NCBI GenBank assembly: GCA_947177795.1
Contig: CAMWVR010000008.1
Span: 1 to 39,496 of the forward strand
DNA length: 39,496 nucleotides
Source of the DNA: an uncultured Clostridia bacterium
Lineage (GTDB): Bacteria; Bacillota; Clostridia; Christensenellales; UBA3700
Direction: 5' to 3'
Both the position numbers and the translations under genes were made by a program. Each line of letters begins with the position of its first letter. Position 1 is the first letter of the stretch. Below are positions 25,397 to 33,602 of this stretch, piece by piece. Under the pieces are notes generated by a model, which was not told the origin of the DNA, searched no databases, and worked only from the letters and a program-made list of their open reading frames with translations.

Positions 25397-25858
25397 TTAA
25401 CCGCCGAAATTTTTGACGAGAGTGGATACTCCCGCAATTATCATAAGAGTATAAAAGACTATCTTCAAGACGTTGTTGGACAGCTTTTTCATGACAAAAG
25501 TTCCGATAAGTCCGCCGATTATAACTCCTCCGCCCACCCAAAGACCGTCGGGAATAGAAAAGTTGCCTTGAACTATATAGACTATACCGCTGACGAGCGA
25601 GAGCGGAAGTATCGTCAGAATTGCGCTTGAATGCGCAAGTTTTTCTTCAAGTCCGAGCAAAATCGTAAAGATAGGTATGACCAGCATACCTCCGCCGCCT
25701 CCGAAAAGCCCGTTGGCAACTCCGACGAAAAGCGACGCGATAACCGTCAGGATTATTCGTCCCTTTTTATCCTTTTGTTGCGTCAACTTAAAAGACTTTT
25801 TTGAAAAGTCTCTGTCGCACGGCAATGAATTGTGAATTGTGTTTGCTTTGTTTGACAT
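25397..25858 (-). CDS. Half-size TauE/SafE (TSUP) membrane protein, partner
   Basis: 153 residues from the ATG at 25858. A TTG at 25894 would add 12 residues, but it falls at the predicted -10 box and would lie outside the transcript. A basic N-terminal stretch (about 1-35) precedes four helices with GVANGLFGGGGGMLVIPIF, the TSUP motif, and GGLIGTFVMKKLS. No clear SD is seen, so the start is less certain. Its promoter is at 25895-25923. Paired with the half-size gene at 24889. Confidence 0.8.
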   Translation of the reverse strand: MSNKANTIHNSLPCDRDFSKKSFKLTQQKDKKGRIILTVIASLFVGVANGLFGGGGGMLVIPIFTILLGLEEKLAHSSAILTILPLSLVSGIVYIVQGNFSIPDGLWVGGGVIIGGLIGTFVMKKLSNNVLKIVFYTLMIIAGVSTLVKNFGG

Positions 25859-25894
25859 AACATTATGTTGCGTAAAATCGCAAATTTTAATCAA

Positions 25895-25923
25895 AGTATA
25901 AGCAGATCGAGGAAATGAAGCAA
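25895..25923 (-). promoter_or_regulatory. Promoter of the TauE pair
   Basis: On the minus strand: TTGCTT (25923-25918), 17-bp spacer, TATACT (25900-25895). The predicted start near 25888 leaves a 30-nt leader to the ATG at 25858. Confidence 0.5.
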
Positions 25924-25944
25924 TCTAAACGATCTAAAATGATT

Positions 25945-25971
25945 AGACCTCTCCACTACGGTCGAGGTGAC
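25945..25971 (+). repeat. R1 palindrome copy before element D
   Basis: CCTC/GAGG-arm variant, 32 nt before element D in the same orientation. The gap 25859-26262 contains this copy, element D and two promoters, and no gene. Confidence 0.8.
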
Positions 25972-26003
25972 AAATAAAACTTTCTCCTTTTTTCGGCGAG
26001 AAG

Positions 26004-26149
26004 GGAGATAGGCAAAGAGTAAAATAGCGGATTTCTTGTCAAGATAGCTTTTGGCGAGCGGCGTCGTACTTGCTGTACGTCGGCGTGAGCCAAAGGCTGT
26101 ATTGGCAGAAAAGACGCATTTTAGATTAGCATATCTCCATTTGAGCCGA
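26004..26149 (+). repeat. Structured element D (diverged long hairpin)
   Basis: The outer arms 26004-26031 and 26122-26149 pair imperfectly (GGAGATA with TATCTCC; TAAAAT with ATTTTA). The inner stem has AGCTTTTGGC / GCCAAAGGCT with one T-G pair, and the tip is GTAC-TTGCT-GTAC, like A-C. It lacks the exact GAG/ATA loop, so kinship with A-C rests on design, size, tip and the preceding R1 copy. Confidence 0.5.
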
Positions 26150-26177
26150 AAATTTAAAAAAATGTAAGACGAAATAA

Positions 26178-26206
26178 TTGATTTTTTTATATTGCTACTA
26201 TATAAT
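26178..26206 (+). promoter_or_regulatory. Promoter of the large lipoprotein gene
   Basis: TTGATT (26178-26183), 17-bp spacer, TATAAT (26201-26206). The leader is about 50 nt of AT-rich sequence, with SD AAAGGTGG at 26251-26258 before the ATG. Confidence 0.75.
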
Positions 26207-26262
26207 AAGAGAGATTATTGTAAATAAAATAATAGATTTATTTTTATTATAAAGGTGGTTAA

Positions 26263-29200
26263 ATGAACAAGAAAAGACTTTTTATCTTGACAGCGTTGAT
26301 CTTGGCAGTATGCCTCGTCTTCTCAATGTTTGCAATTGCCTGCGACAAAGACGACGATAATAACGACCAAGACAACACGAAATCAAATCTGCTCTTTACC
26401 AACGGTACGTTTGCCGTAGGTACTGACAGCGCATCATTGACAGCCCCAAGCAATTGGACAGGCGCGCCGGGCTCTACTTCTTCAAGTAGCAGTTCCACTT
26501 ACACGCCGTCGGGCGAAGATGACTTGACGAAAGGCGTAGTCGGCACTTCTAGCTCAAATTGGAAAAGCTTGCAAAAAGACTATAAGCACATCACTTCAAG
26601 CTCTCCCGGCAGAGGCTCGTCAAGCGAAAACAATGAAGAACTTGACGACGACAAGGTCCTCATGATCAACAACAGAAAGCCTACGTCGTATAAATACACG
26701 TCGGATTCTCACACTCTCGACGCCAAAAGCTATTATAAGCTGAGCGTAGACGTCAAGACGATACTCGACGCAGACAACACCGACGACCTCGCCGGCGCAT
26801 ATATCTACGTCAACGGCGCTGCTTACGCAAGATGGGAAGCAATCGACACTCACAACGAGTGGAGAACCTACACCGCTTATATCGAGACTTCGGAAACCAC
26901 TTCCGGTTCTATCACCGTGGTGCTTTCTTTGGGTATCGGCAACGGTCAGACGGGTCACCTCACAAAAGGTTTTGCCTTCTTTGACAACGTGGTACTCGAG
27001 AAGGTATCGGAAGTCGACGAGGACGACGAAGACGCGACGGCTTTTACAAAAGCAGATTACGACAAGATCGCAGTCTCCGAAACGGTGGCTAAATACACCA
27101 TGAAAGTAGCTGACAGCGAATTCGATTACGCTTCCTCGACGACCAGCACTCCGTATACCCCGTCTAAGTATACGCAAGTTGCAGGTTTCGGCTCGGGCGA
27201 AAACGCAAGCACTTCTTCGTCTTACGTAGCTAAAGGTATCATCGATACCGACAGATTTGCCAACGAAGGAGTAATATCTTCGCTCAAGGCTCTCTCCGAC
27301 GTGTTGAAACAGTCCGGTCAATCGCTCAACGATTTGAAGACTCCCGAACAATCCGTAGGCTCGAGAATGCTTTATATGCAAAACAAGTTGGCTACAGCTT
27401 TTGGATACAGAGCCGACACCGAAATGAATTTTGACCTCAACAAGTTCTATAAGGTCAGCGTATACGCAAGAACTTATCTTGAAAAAGGAAAGGCTTATAT
27501 CAAACTTACCGACGGTACCAATACCGACAGTAACGACTTTACTATCGAAGTCGACAACGACGGTCAATGGAAACAATACTCTTTCTACGTAGCGGCAAAT
27601 CAATTCCGTTCATCTACGCTTAAGCTTGAGCTTTGGCTCGGTTACGGCGGCGCTAACGATGAGGACACTCACGCAGTGGGCGTTGCGCTCTTTGACCTCA
27701 CGACTATCGAAGAGATCACCAAGGCAGATTACGACGGCGCAACCGACAGCGAAACCGTCAAGACGATCGACCTTTTGACTTCATACGACAATATGAAACC
27801 CGTTGAGTTGGGCGACTTTAAGGTTCAAAATCCCGACGACCTCAATGAGACGCTCGCAAATAGAACGACTTCTGCGCTCATCGACACGGACGACTTTACA
27901 GCAGGCGAACATTTCAAAGAAAATCCCGGCAAGCCTGTCGACATAGAAAACACGATGGTGCTCAACTCCAAAGTGCTTGCTATCAACAACTTTGCGCCGA
28001 CGGCGACGACCTTATCCACCTTGACCGTCAAAGACGACGTGATCGACACGAGCAAACTCATCAAGATCGCGCCCAACAAGACGTACGCTATATCAATGTA
28101 CGTAAAGACTGCGGGCATTGACGCAAGCCAAGGAATGACGGTGTCACTGCTCCGCTACAACGAAGAATACAAGCAAGGACAAGACTTTGAAAACGCATTT
28201 ACGAGCGTATCGAGTTTTAGCAATCTCAATACCGAAAACCTTGAGGACAATAAGGGCTTCAACGATTATACCCTCGTCACGTTCTACGTGCTTGGAGAGC
28301 AAATCAAAGACGTGAGACTTGCGATAGCTATCTCAATAGGTTCGGGCGACGGAAGCGATTATTCGACTTTGGCTATGGGTTACGGCTACGTATCTTCTAT
28401 GTACGTCGAGAGCATACCTTACAGCCAATACTCTTCGGCTACTAGCTCGACGACTGTAAACACCGTGGCTTTGGCAAACTCGACGACTACAGGCGAGATC
28501 TCCTCCAACGGATATTTCAAAAATGCCGACATAAGCGCAACCAACAACTTGTTTGACAGCGAAGTCCTCTTTGACGAAAACGGAATGATGCAAGGCGCTC
28601 TTGCTCTTCCCAACAATTGGTCGATAAATTCTTCTTCTAGCCTCAGTCTTAAGACTCCGTTTGACAACATGGCAGGTATTCTCAATCTCAACAACGATTC
28701 TCAGCTCAATGCGTTGGGAATCAGCAAAGACGGTTTCTACAGCGGCCTCGACAGCTCCTTTACTATCGAAAAGCTCCCGACCGTGCTTGCAATAAAGAAG
28801 AACGATACCTTGCAAAAGTTGGGCTTCACTTCCAACAGCATTTCGCTCTCCTCCAACTCTTACTATGCCTTCATGGTATACGCTAAGGCTACGGCAGGCA
28901 GCGAGTTCAGCATAATTCTCAAGACTGCTACTGCAAGCAGCGAAGACTATAAGTTTGCTACGATCACAGGCGACGGCGAATGGCACCAATACACGCTCTT
29001 TGTCGCAACGGGTATCTCGAGCGCATCGGTTACGCTCTCGCTCAACGCAGGTAGCGACAATTCGTCAAACGCAAGCAGCACCGTATTCTTCACGGGAGCA
29101 ACTTACACTACTATTGACGAAGACGTCTTTGACAAGGCTCAAGAACAAGACAAGCAAACTTGGCTCGCAGAGTCATGGCTCGTCGACACTTTTGACGACG

Positions 29201-30327
29201 TAAACAGCGCAGATAGCATTTCTTCCGCAAAGAACTTCACGGGCAACTTGATCGACTCCGACGCAAAATCCGACAGCGACGTCTTGGTAAGCGGCGTAAT
29301 CGATAAAAACAAGACGGACTACTCCGACCTCGATCTTAACGTAGACGGCGACGACAACGCTATCGTCAACGCAATCTTCAACAACGACAAGACCAACGTC
29401 GGCGACAGAGCTCTCGTCATCTACAACAAAGACGCAACTGCTTACGGATATACTTCCAATACGGCGACTATCACGCCCGGCAAGTACTACAAGATAAGCA
29501 TATGGGTATTGACCTATAAGTTGGCTTTGAACGGCGACGCAGACAAAGATATCGACAGCAACTTCGTGCCCACGGCTACGATTACTCTCAAAGCCAACAA
29601 CATGACGTATGAATTCGGTAGAAAATTGACAAGTTCTTCTTCAGACGAAGACAAGAAGAGAATCGTCAACACTTCGACTTACGATGAGGACGGCAACGAG
29701 ACTATCGGACAATGGACTGAATATTCGTTCTATATCCACGCAGAAGACGACATCGAAGACACGACCGCTACCCTTACGGTAAGCCTCGGCTTCAAGGGCA
29801 AGGATTATTATCTGACAGGTTACGTATTCGTAGACAACTTCTCCGTAGAAGAAATCGACGAAGAGAACTTCATTGCCCGCAAGGACGTATATAAAGAAGC
29901 CGAAGACGGCAAGTACTTCTTGCAAGACGGCAACTACGTGGAAATCACAGAAAGCACTCCTGCTCCCGAGGGCGCTACGCTCTACAACAAGTTGACGGAC
30001 AGCGAAGTTGCAAAAGACAACAACGAAAACAACGGCGTTCTTGCAGACGAAAGCAAAGTAGCCAACAACTTCCGTATCGTATTCACTTCTGAAGACTCAA
30101 AGGCAGAACCGCCTGAGGAAAATGAAGACGACCCTGCAAAAGAAAAAGACCCGCTCATGTGGCTCTATATCTCACTCGGCGCAGTCAGCGGTATAATAGT
30201 TGTGATTGTAGTAATCGTGGTCATCAAAAAGCTCATACCGAAGAAAAAGAAAAAACTTATCAAAAACAGCAAAAACAAAAAGACCTCTTCAGCAAATAAT
30301 AGCAAGAGAGATCAATTCGGTAAGTAA
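26263..30327 (+). CDS. Large modular surface lipoprotein with C-terminal membrane helix
   Basis: 1354 residues. The signal peptide ends in a lipobox-like FAIAC (Cys27), followed by an acidic stretch, so it is a likely lipoprotein. Five repeats of roughly 200-230 residues follow (about 42-250, 283-480, 516-715, 745-945, 966-1190). Each opens with an N-terminal segment containing a TP-rich or Ser-rich loop and ends in a beta-sandwich with Y-Y-K-hydrophobic-S-V and W-x-x-Y-x-x-Y/F motifs, like CBM4/9-type jelly-roll domains; the third and fourth lack some Trp. The tail has a membrane helix (about 1298-1322) and a very basic cytosolic end (KKKKKLIKNSKNKK). Sugar or polymer binding at the envelope is inference. 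Own promoter and terminator; single gene. Confidence 0.88.
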   Translation: MNKKRLFILTALILAVCLVFSMFAIACDKDDDNNDQDNTKSNLLFTNGTFAVGTDSASLTAPSNWTGAPGSTSSSSSSTYTPSGEDDLTKGVVGTSSSNWKSLQKDYKHITSSSPGRGSSSENNEELDDDKVLMINNRKPTSYKYTSDSHTLDAKSYYKLSVDVKTILDADNTDDLAGAYIYVNGAAYARWEAIDTHNEWRTYTAYIETSETTSGSITVVLSLGIGNGQTGHLTKGFAFFDNVVLEKVSEVDEDDEDATAFTKADYDKIAVSETVAKYTMKVADSEFDYASSTTSTPYTPSKYTQVAGFGSGENASTSSSYVAKGIIDTDRFANEGVISSLKALSDVLKQSGQSLNDLKTPEQSVGSRMLYMQNKLATAFGYRADTEMNFDLNKFYKVSVYARTYLEKGKAYIKLTDGTNTDSNDFTIEVDNDGQWKQYSFYVAANQFRSSTLKLELWLGYGGANDEDTHAVGVALFDLTTIEEITKADYDGATDSETVKTIDLLTSYDNMKPVELGDFKVQNPDDLNETLANRTTSALIDTDDFTAGEHFKENPGKPVDIENTMVLNSKVLAINNFAPTATTLSTLTVKDDVIDTSKLIKIAPNKTYAISMYVKTAGIDASQGMTVSLLRYNEEYKQGQDFENAFTSVSSFSNLNTENLEDNKGFNDYTLVTFYVLGEQIKDVRLAIAISIGSGDGSDYSTLAMGYGYVSSMYVESIPYSQYSSATSSTTVNTVALANSTTTGEISSNGYFKNADISATNNLFDSEVLFDENGMMQGALALPNNWSINSSSSLSLKTPFDNMAGILNLNNDSQLNALGISKDGFYSGLDSSFTIEKLPTVLAIKKNDTLQKLGFTSNSISLSSNSYYAFMVYAKATAGSEFSIILKTATASSEDYKFATITGDGEWHQYTLFVATGISSASVTLSLNAGSDNSSNASSTVFFTGATYTTIDEDVFDKAQEQDKQTWLAESWLVDTFDDVNSADSISSAKNFTGNLIDSDAKSDSDVLVSGVIDKNKTDYSDLDLNVDGDDNAIVNAIFNNDKTNVGDRALVIYNKDATAYGYTSNTATITPGKYYKISIWVLTYKLALNGDADKDIDSNFVPTATITLKANNMTYEFGRKLTSSSSDEDKKRIVNTSTYDEDGNETIGQWTEYSFYIHAEDDIEDTTATLTVSLGFKGKDYYLTGYVFVDNFSVEEIDEENFIARKDVYKEAEDGKYFLQDGNYVEITESTPAPEGATLYNKLTDSEVAKDNNENNGVLADESKVANNFRIVFTSEDSKAEPPEENEDDPAKEKDPLMWLYISLGAVSGIIVVIVVIVVIKKLIPKKKKKLIKNSKNKKTSSANNSKRDQFGK

Positions 30328-30336
30328 TAAACAAAA

Positions 30337-30365
30337 CGGACGGCGAAAGCCGTCCGCATTCTTTT
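30337..30365 (+). terminator. Terminator of the large lipoprotein gene
   Basis: CGGACGGC-GAAA-GCCGTCCG (30337-30356), a perfect 8-bp stem with a GNRA tetraloop, followed by CATTCTTTT. It begins 10 bp after the stop. Confidence 0.9.
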
Positions 30366-30449
30366 AGATATTTCGACTTCACTTCGTTTCGCTCAATATG
30401 ACGTCACGATTTAGATTTCTCCACTTCGCTATGATACGGTCGAAATGAC
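30366..30449 (+). repeat. Two R1 palindrome copies before element C
   Basis: 30366-30402 has ATATT/AATAT arms; 30413-30449 has TTTC/GAAA arms with an irregular core. The second lies 19 nt before element C. Confidence 0.85.
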
Positions 30450-30468
30450 ATTAAGTTAAGTTACACGA

Positions 30469-30594
30469 GAGCGCAGAGAGCGTTGTGATTTTCGTCCGTG
30501 CAAAGGCGAGGCGAAGTCGCCAAGTGTACTTATTGTACACGTCGACTTTCCGAGACCTGAAGTTAGGGCGGAAGGCGCAGTACTATATGCGCTC
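30469..30594 (+). repeat. Structured element C (RNA-like long hairpin)
   Basis: P1: GAGCGCA 30469-30475 with TGCGCTC 30588-30594. Internal loop GAG/ATA as in A and B. P2: 30479-30487 with 30576-30584 (three T-G pairs, one C-A mismatch). P3: 30490-30497 with 30566-30573. Tip GTGTAC-TTATT-GTACAC at 30524-30540. It overlaps the last codons and stop of the LysM gene (30583-30594). Confidence 0.7.
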
Positions 30595-30882
30595 GCCTCG
30601 TGGGATGAAGATGCGCTGCCCAATAAACACCCTCTCCACTCCGTTGAGTTCGGTTATTCTCTGCGCGCTTGCGCTAAACTTTCTTGCAATGCTCTCCAAC
30701 GTGTCAAATGGCTGAACAGTATAATACGACCCTTGGTTTTCTTCAATGACGAGACGCATGCCTACGAATATATCCGTATGCAAGTTGTTGAGCTTTTTAA
30801 TCGCCGCAACGGTGGTATGATATTTATTTGCCAAGTCTTCAAGCGACGTTTCGCCGTTTATTCTTACTAATACTCTTTTCAT
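30583..30882 (-). CDS. Two-LysM-domain protein
   Basis: 99 residues: LysM at about 1-45 and 52-97 (YYTVQPFDTLESIARKF... VERVFIGQRIFIP). No signal peptide is seen, so it may be cytosolic, or may coat spores as some sporulation LysM proteins do. LysM domains bind peptidoglycan or chitin-type glycans. The last residues, RGERI, and the TAG stop are encoded by the end of element C, so the element has shaped this C-terminus. The SD (GGAG) is rather far, 12 nt from the ATG. Confidence 0.85.
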   Translation of the reverse strand: MKRVLVRINGETSLEDLANKYHTTVAAIKKLNNLHTDIFVGMRLVIEENQGSYYTVQPFDTLESIARKFSASAQRITELNGVERVFIGQRIFIPRGERI

Positions 30883-30916
30883 TTTGTTATATGCTCCATA
30901 TTTGTTTTAAAACGTT

Positions 30917-30998
30917 GAGATTTCTCCGCTACGGTCGAAATGACGTAATCCGTCGAAATGACGCGCGCCTCGTCACCTCGAGCAAAGTCGAGAGGTCT
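30917..30998. repeat. Two R1 palindrome copies
   Basis: 30917-30944 (TTTC/GAAA arms, plus orientation) and 30972-30998 (inverted, CCTC/GAGG arms) in the 187-bp gap before the SpoVB-like gene. Confidence 0.85.
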
Positions 30999-31069
30999 AA
31001 ATTTTTAATCTAATCACTTAACGCTCCCTCAACTATTCTATTTTGCAAATGCCGTCAATATTATATTGT

Positions 31070-32575
31070 ATGAGAAAAATATTCAAAGCGTTTGCCACCG
31101 TGACGGTAATTGCCGCAATCACGAGAGGACTGTCATTCGTATTCAAAATATATCTATCGAGAAAGTTGGGAGCGGAGATTTTGGGATTGTATCAAATTTG
31201 CGCTTCCGTATTCATGCTGTTTGCATGCATATGCACGTCGGGACTGCCCGTAACGCTGTCGAGAATTACCGCAGAAAGCGACACCGTCGGCGACAACAAG
31301 CGTCAATTCGGCGCATTGACCACGTGTCTTTTTGCAGGTACGCTAATCACACTCGTGATGATATCGGCGATACTCATCTTTCCGCAGATACTCGATTTGA
31401 TTTTCAAAGACGAAAGATGCAGGAAGATATTCGTCATCATGCTCCCAATGCTGTTGACGGCGTGTCTATACGCAATACTCAGAGGTTGGTTTTGGGGTAA
31501 AAAATACTTTGGGATATACTCCGTAAGCGAACTTGCGGACGAGATACTTAAAATACTTTTTGCAATAATCTTCCTCGAGGGCGGAATACTTGCCATACAA
31601 AAGGAATACGCTTATGCGTTGGCAATGCTTGCGGGAGACGTAATCGTCGTGGCAATTATCATCATAATGTACGTCGTCAAAAAGGGAAAGCTCGCCAAGC
31701 CGACTCTTGGCAAAGAGATTGCCAAAAGCGCAACTCCGCTGACCGTGACGAGAATAGTCGGCTCGCTGATGTCCACCTTTATGTCGCTGATACTGCCCTC
31801 ACTTCTCGTGTCAAAACTCGGCATGAGTCAAAGCATGGCGACAGCCGACTTCGGACGGGCAAGCGGAATGGTAATGCCGCTCATCTTCACGCCGACTTCT
31901 ATAATCGGCTCTTTGAGCGTGGTACTTATCCCCGAGATCGCATCCGTCAAGGCAGGCAAAGGCGTCAAATCCCTATCCGGCAGTCTGGGCAATGCGATAC
32001 TGTTCGGCTGTCTGATATCATGCATATTCTTCACGATATTTTCGGGCGCAGGCGAAGAACTCGGCAATCTGCTCTACGACGACCCGTTGAGCGGAGAATA
32101 CCTTGCCTTTGCGGCAATAATAATGATACCAATGTGCCTCAATAATCTCGTGGTATCCATGCTCAACTCTATGGGAAAAGAATTCAACACCTTTATATCC
32201 CACGTGATAGGTTGCGTGATACTCATGATAATACTTCTCACAACGCCGTCGCTATTGGGCGTAAAAGCTTACTTCGTGTCATTGGGAGCAATGCACTCGA
32301 CATCGCTTGCGATCAATCTCTTCGTCCTCAATAAGAACGTCAAGATATCGTCAAAAGTCGCATTGAAAAGCGGAATATGCATTATCTTCTCTCTCGGCGT
32401 GGCAATCGTGTGCAAACTCGCATCCAACGCTCTCTCAGGCAGTCCGCAAATCGTCACGATAATTACGGTATGCATCATATCCGCAGTCGCCTTTGCGCCC
32501 TTTGCCCTGTTATCCAAAATGGTCAAAGTCAACTTCAAAAAATTCGCATTAAAAAATAAGACGACGTTTTTATAA
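31070..32575 (+). CDS. SpoVB/MurJ-like polysaccharide flippase (MOP superfamily)
   Basis: 501 residues from MRKIFKAFATVT; a longer TTG start at 31043 adds nine residues with no family support. About fourteen hydrophobic helices. GLSFVFKIYLSRKLGAEILGLYQ and, later, PTSIIGSLSVVLIPEIA are the SpoVB-type signatures. It moves lipid-linked precursors across the membrane, in known spore formers for the spore cortex. The neighbour genes do not form a spore cluster. No clear SD is present. Other members of the family (MurJ, Wzx) are less likely on these motifs. Confidence 0.88.
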   Translation: MRKIFKAFATVTVIAAITRGLSFVFKIYLSRKLGAEILGLYQICASVFMLFACICTSGLPVTLSRITAESDTVGDNKRQFGALTTCLFAGTLITLVMISAILIFPQILDLIFKDERCRKIFVIMLPMLLTACLYAILRGWFWGKKYFGIYSVSELADEILKILFAIIFLEGGILAIQKEYAYALAMLAGDVIVVAIIIIMYVVKKGKLAKPTLGKEIAKSATPLTVTRIVGSLMSTFMSLILPSLLVSKLGMSQSMATADFGRASGMVMPLIFTPTSIIGSLSVVLIPEIASVKAGKGVKSLSGSLGNAILFGCLISCIFFTIFSGAGEELGNLLYDDPLSGEYLAFAAIIMIPMCLNNLVVSMLNSMGKEFNTFISHVIGCVILMIILLTTPSLLGVKAYFVSLGAMHSTSLAINLFVLNKNVKISSKVALKSGICIIFSLGVAIVCKLASNALSGSPQIVTIITVCIISAVAFAPFALLSKMVKVNFKKFALKNKTTFL

Positions 32576-32588
32576 AATCTCAACACGA

Positions 32589-32609
32589 TTTGTGTTTTTT
32601 AAACACAAA
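32589..32609. promoter_or_regulatory. Palindromic operator in front of the XRE gene
   Basis: Perfect dyad TTTGTGTTT-TTT-AAACACAAA with a 3-bp centre. It lies just before the -10 box TATAAT (32624-32629), covering the -35 area. The following sequence is not a T-run, so it does not look like a terminator. Autoregulation by the XRE protein is inference. Confidence 0.55.
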
Positions 32610-32661
32610 GAAAATTTACGTCGTATAATATAAATACTACGCAATAACAAAGGAAAAACAT

Positions 32662-32913
32662 ATGACCGAAGAACAAAATAACGTTTGGGAAAAAGCGCAA
32701 AATAATATGATAGCCAATATTAAAAATTCAGGCATATCTCTATCGCAATTGGCAAAAATGGCGGATATATCAATTACGACTTTGAGAAACATACTCAACA
32801 AAAAAGTCGTCATTCGCACGCCTACGATGATAAAGATCAGCAAAGCGCTGAATATGACCGTCGACGAATTTGTCGGACGAAAATACTTGTATTTGACGAT
32901 AACGGAAAAATAG
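32662..32913 (+). CDS. Small XRE-family HTH regulator
   Basis: 83 residues, one domain: SLSQLAKMADISITTLRNIL (about 27-46) is the HTH, and TPTMIKISKALNMTVDEF is the typical XRE second half. It binds DNA as a dimer. SD AAAGGA precedes the ATG. The palindrome at 32589-32609 is a plausible site. It lies 14 bp before folA; folA has its own promoter inside the end of this gene, so a regulatory link to folate is possible but unproven. Confidence 0.85.
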   Translation: MTEEQNNVWEKAQNNMIANIKNSGISLSQLAKMADISITTLRNILNKKVVIRTPTMIKISKALNMTVDEFVGRKYLYLTITEK

Positions 32914-32921
32914 TATATCAT
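32893..32921 (+). promoter_or_regulatory. folA promoter, likely leaderless
   Basis: TTGACG (32893-32898), 17-bp spacer, TATCAT (32916-32921), each 5 of 6 to consensus. The ATG follows after 6 nt (32928), so the predicted start is at or within one base of the start codon. No SD is seen. Confidence 0.65.
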
Positions 32922-32927
32922 ATAGAT

Positions 32928-33404
32928 ATGATTAATATTATAGTTGCCGTCGCTCAAAACGGAGTGATTGGCGCCAACGGAAAGTTGCCTTGGAATCTAA
33001 GGCTGGATATGGCGAGATTCAAGCAATTGACGATGAACAACGTCGTCATATTCGGCGTCAATACATTTAACGAATTTAAAAAACCGCTTGCAGGCAGAGA
33101 AAACGTAGTTCTGTCTACACATACTGCGCATATTGACGGCGCAAAAGTCTTTGACAGCCTTGACAAAGCCGTCGATTACGCAAAGACTACGGGCAAAGAG
33201 ATTTTTATCTGCGGCGGCGAAAGCGTGTATAAAGAGGCTTTAGCCTTTGCCGACAGACTGTACGTCACGCATATACATGCGACCTTTGACGGCGACAGAT
33301 ACTTCCCCGATATCCCAGACAAATTTAAATGCGTGTCAAGCGAAGATATTACCGACACGGGAATACCCACGACCTTTTGCATATACTTGTGTCATTTCGA
33401 CTGA
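32928..33404 (+). CDS. folA: Dihydrofolate reductase
   Basis: 158 residues, normal size. It reduces dihydrofolate to THF with NADPH. NGVIGANGKLPWNLRLD has the substrate-binding Asp27; FICGGESVYKEAL is the NADPH motif. The usual GRKT motif is replaced by GVNT (43-46), so the 2'-phosphate contact may differ. The last residues, CHFD, and the TGA stop come from an inverted R1 copy (33391-33428). It is outside the THF riboswitch-controlled operon. Confidence 0.95.
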   Translation: MINIIVAVAQNGVIGANGKLPWNLRLDMARFKQLTMNNVVIFGVNTFNEFKKPLAGRENVVLSTHTAHIDGAKVFDSLDKAVDYAKTTGKEIFICGGESVYKEALAFADRLYVTHIHATFDGDRYFPDIPDKFKCVSSEDITDTGIPTTFCIYLCHFD

Positions 33405-33591
33405 AGCAAAGCGTAATGGAGAAATCTCTACCTATTAAACAAAAGGATAGAGACCTCTCGACTTCGCTCGTGGTGACTCGTTTAAAGCGAGAGTTACACG
33501 TCCAACGAGTCATTCTGAGCGTAGTGAAACGTAGTCGAAGAATCTAATTGATTGAGATTTCTCCACTTCGCTTCGCTACGGTCGAAATGAC
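33391..33591. repeat. R1 cluster after folA, 4 copies
   Basis: 33391-33428 (inverted, overlaps the folA end), 33450-33477 (direct, CCTC arm opposite a decayed GTGG arm), 33509-33545 (inverted, ATTCT/AGAAT arms), 33554-33591 (direct, TTTC/GAAA). The second and third are separated by the linker TCGTTTAAAGCGAGAG, also found at 7030. The gap 33405-33915 (511 bp) holds repeats and the G-rich block and no gene. Confidence 0.85.
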
Positions 33592-33602
33592 ATTTTATTT
33601 TA

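Noticed and set aside
25859..25894. TTG start at 25894 for the TauE partner
   Set aside because: It falls directly after the predicted -10 box and would not be in the transcript.
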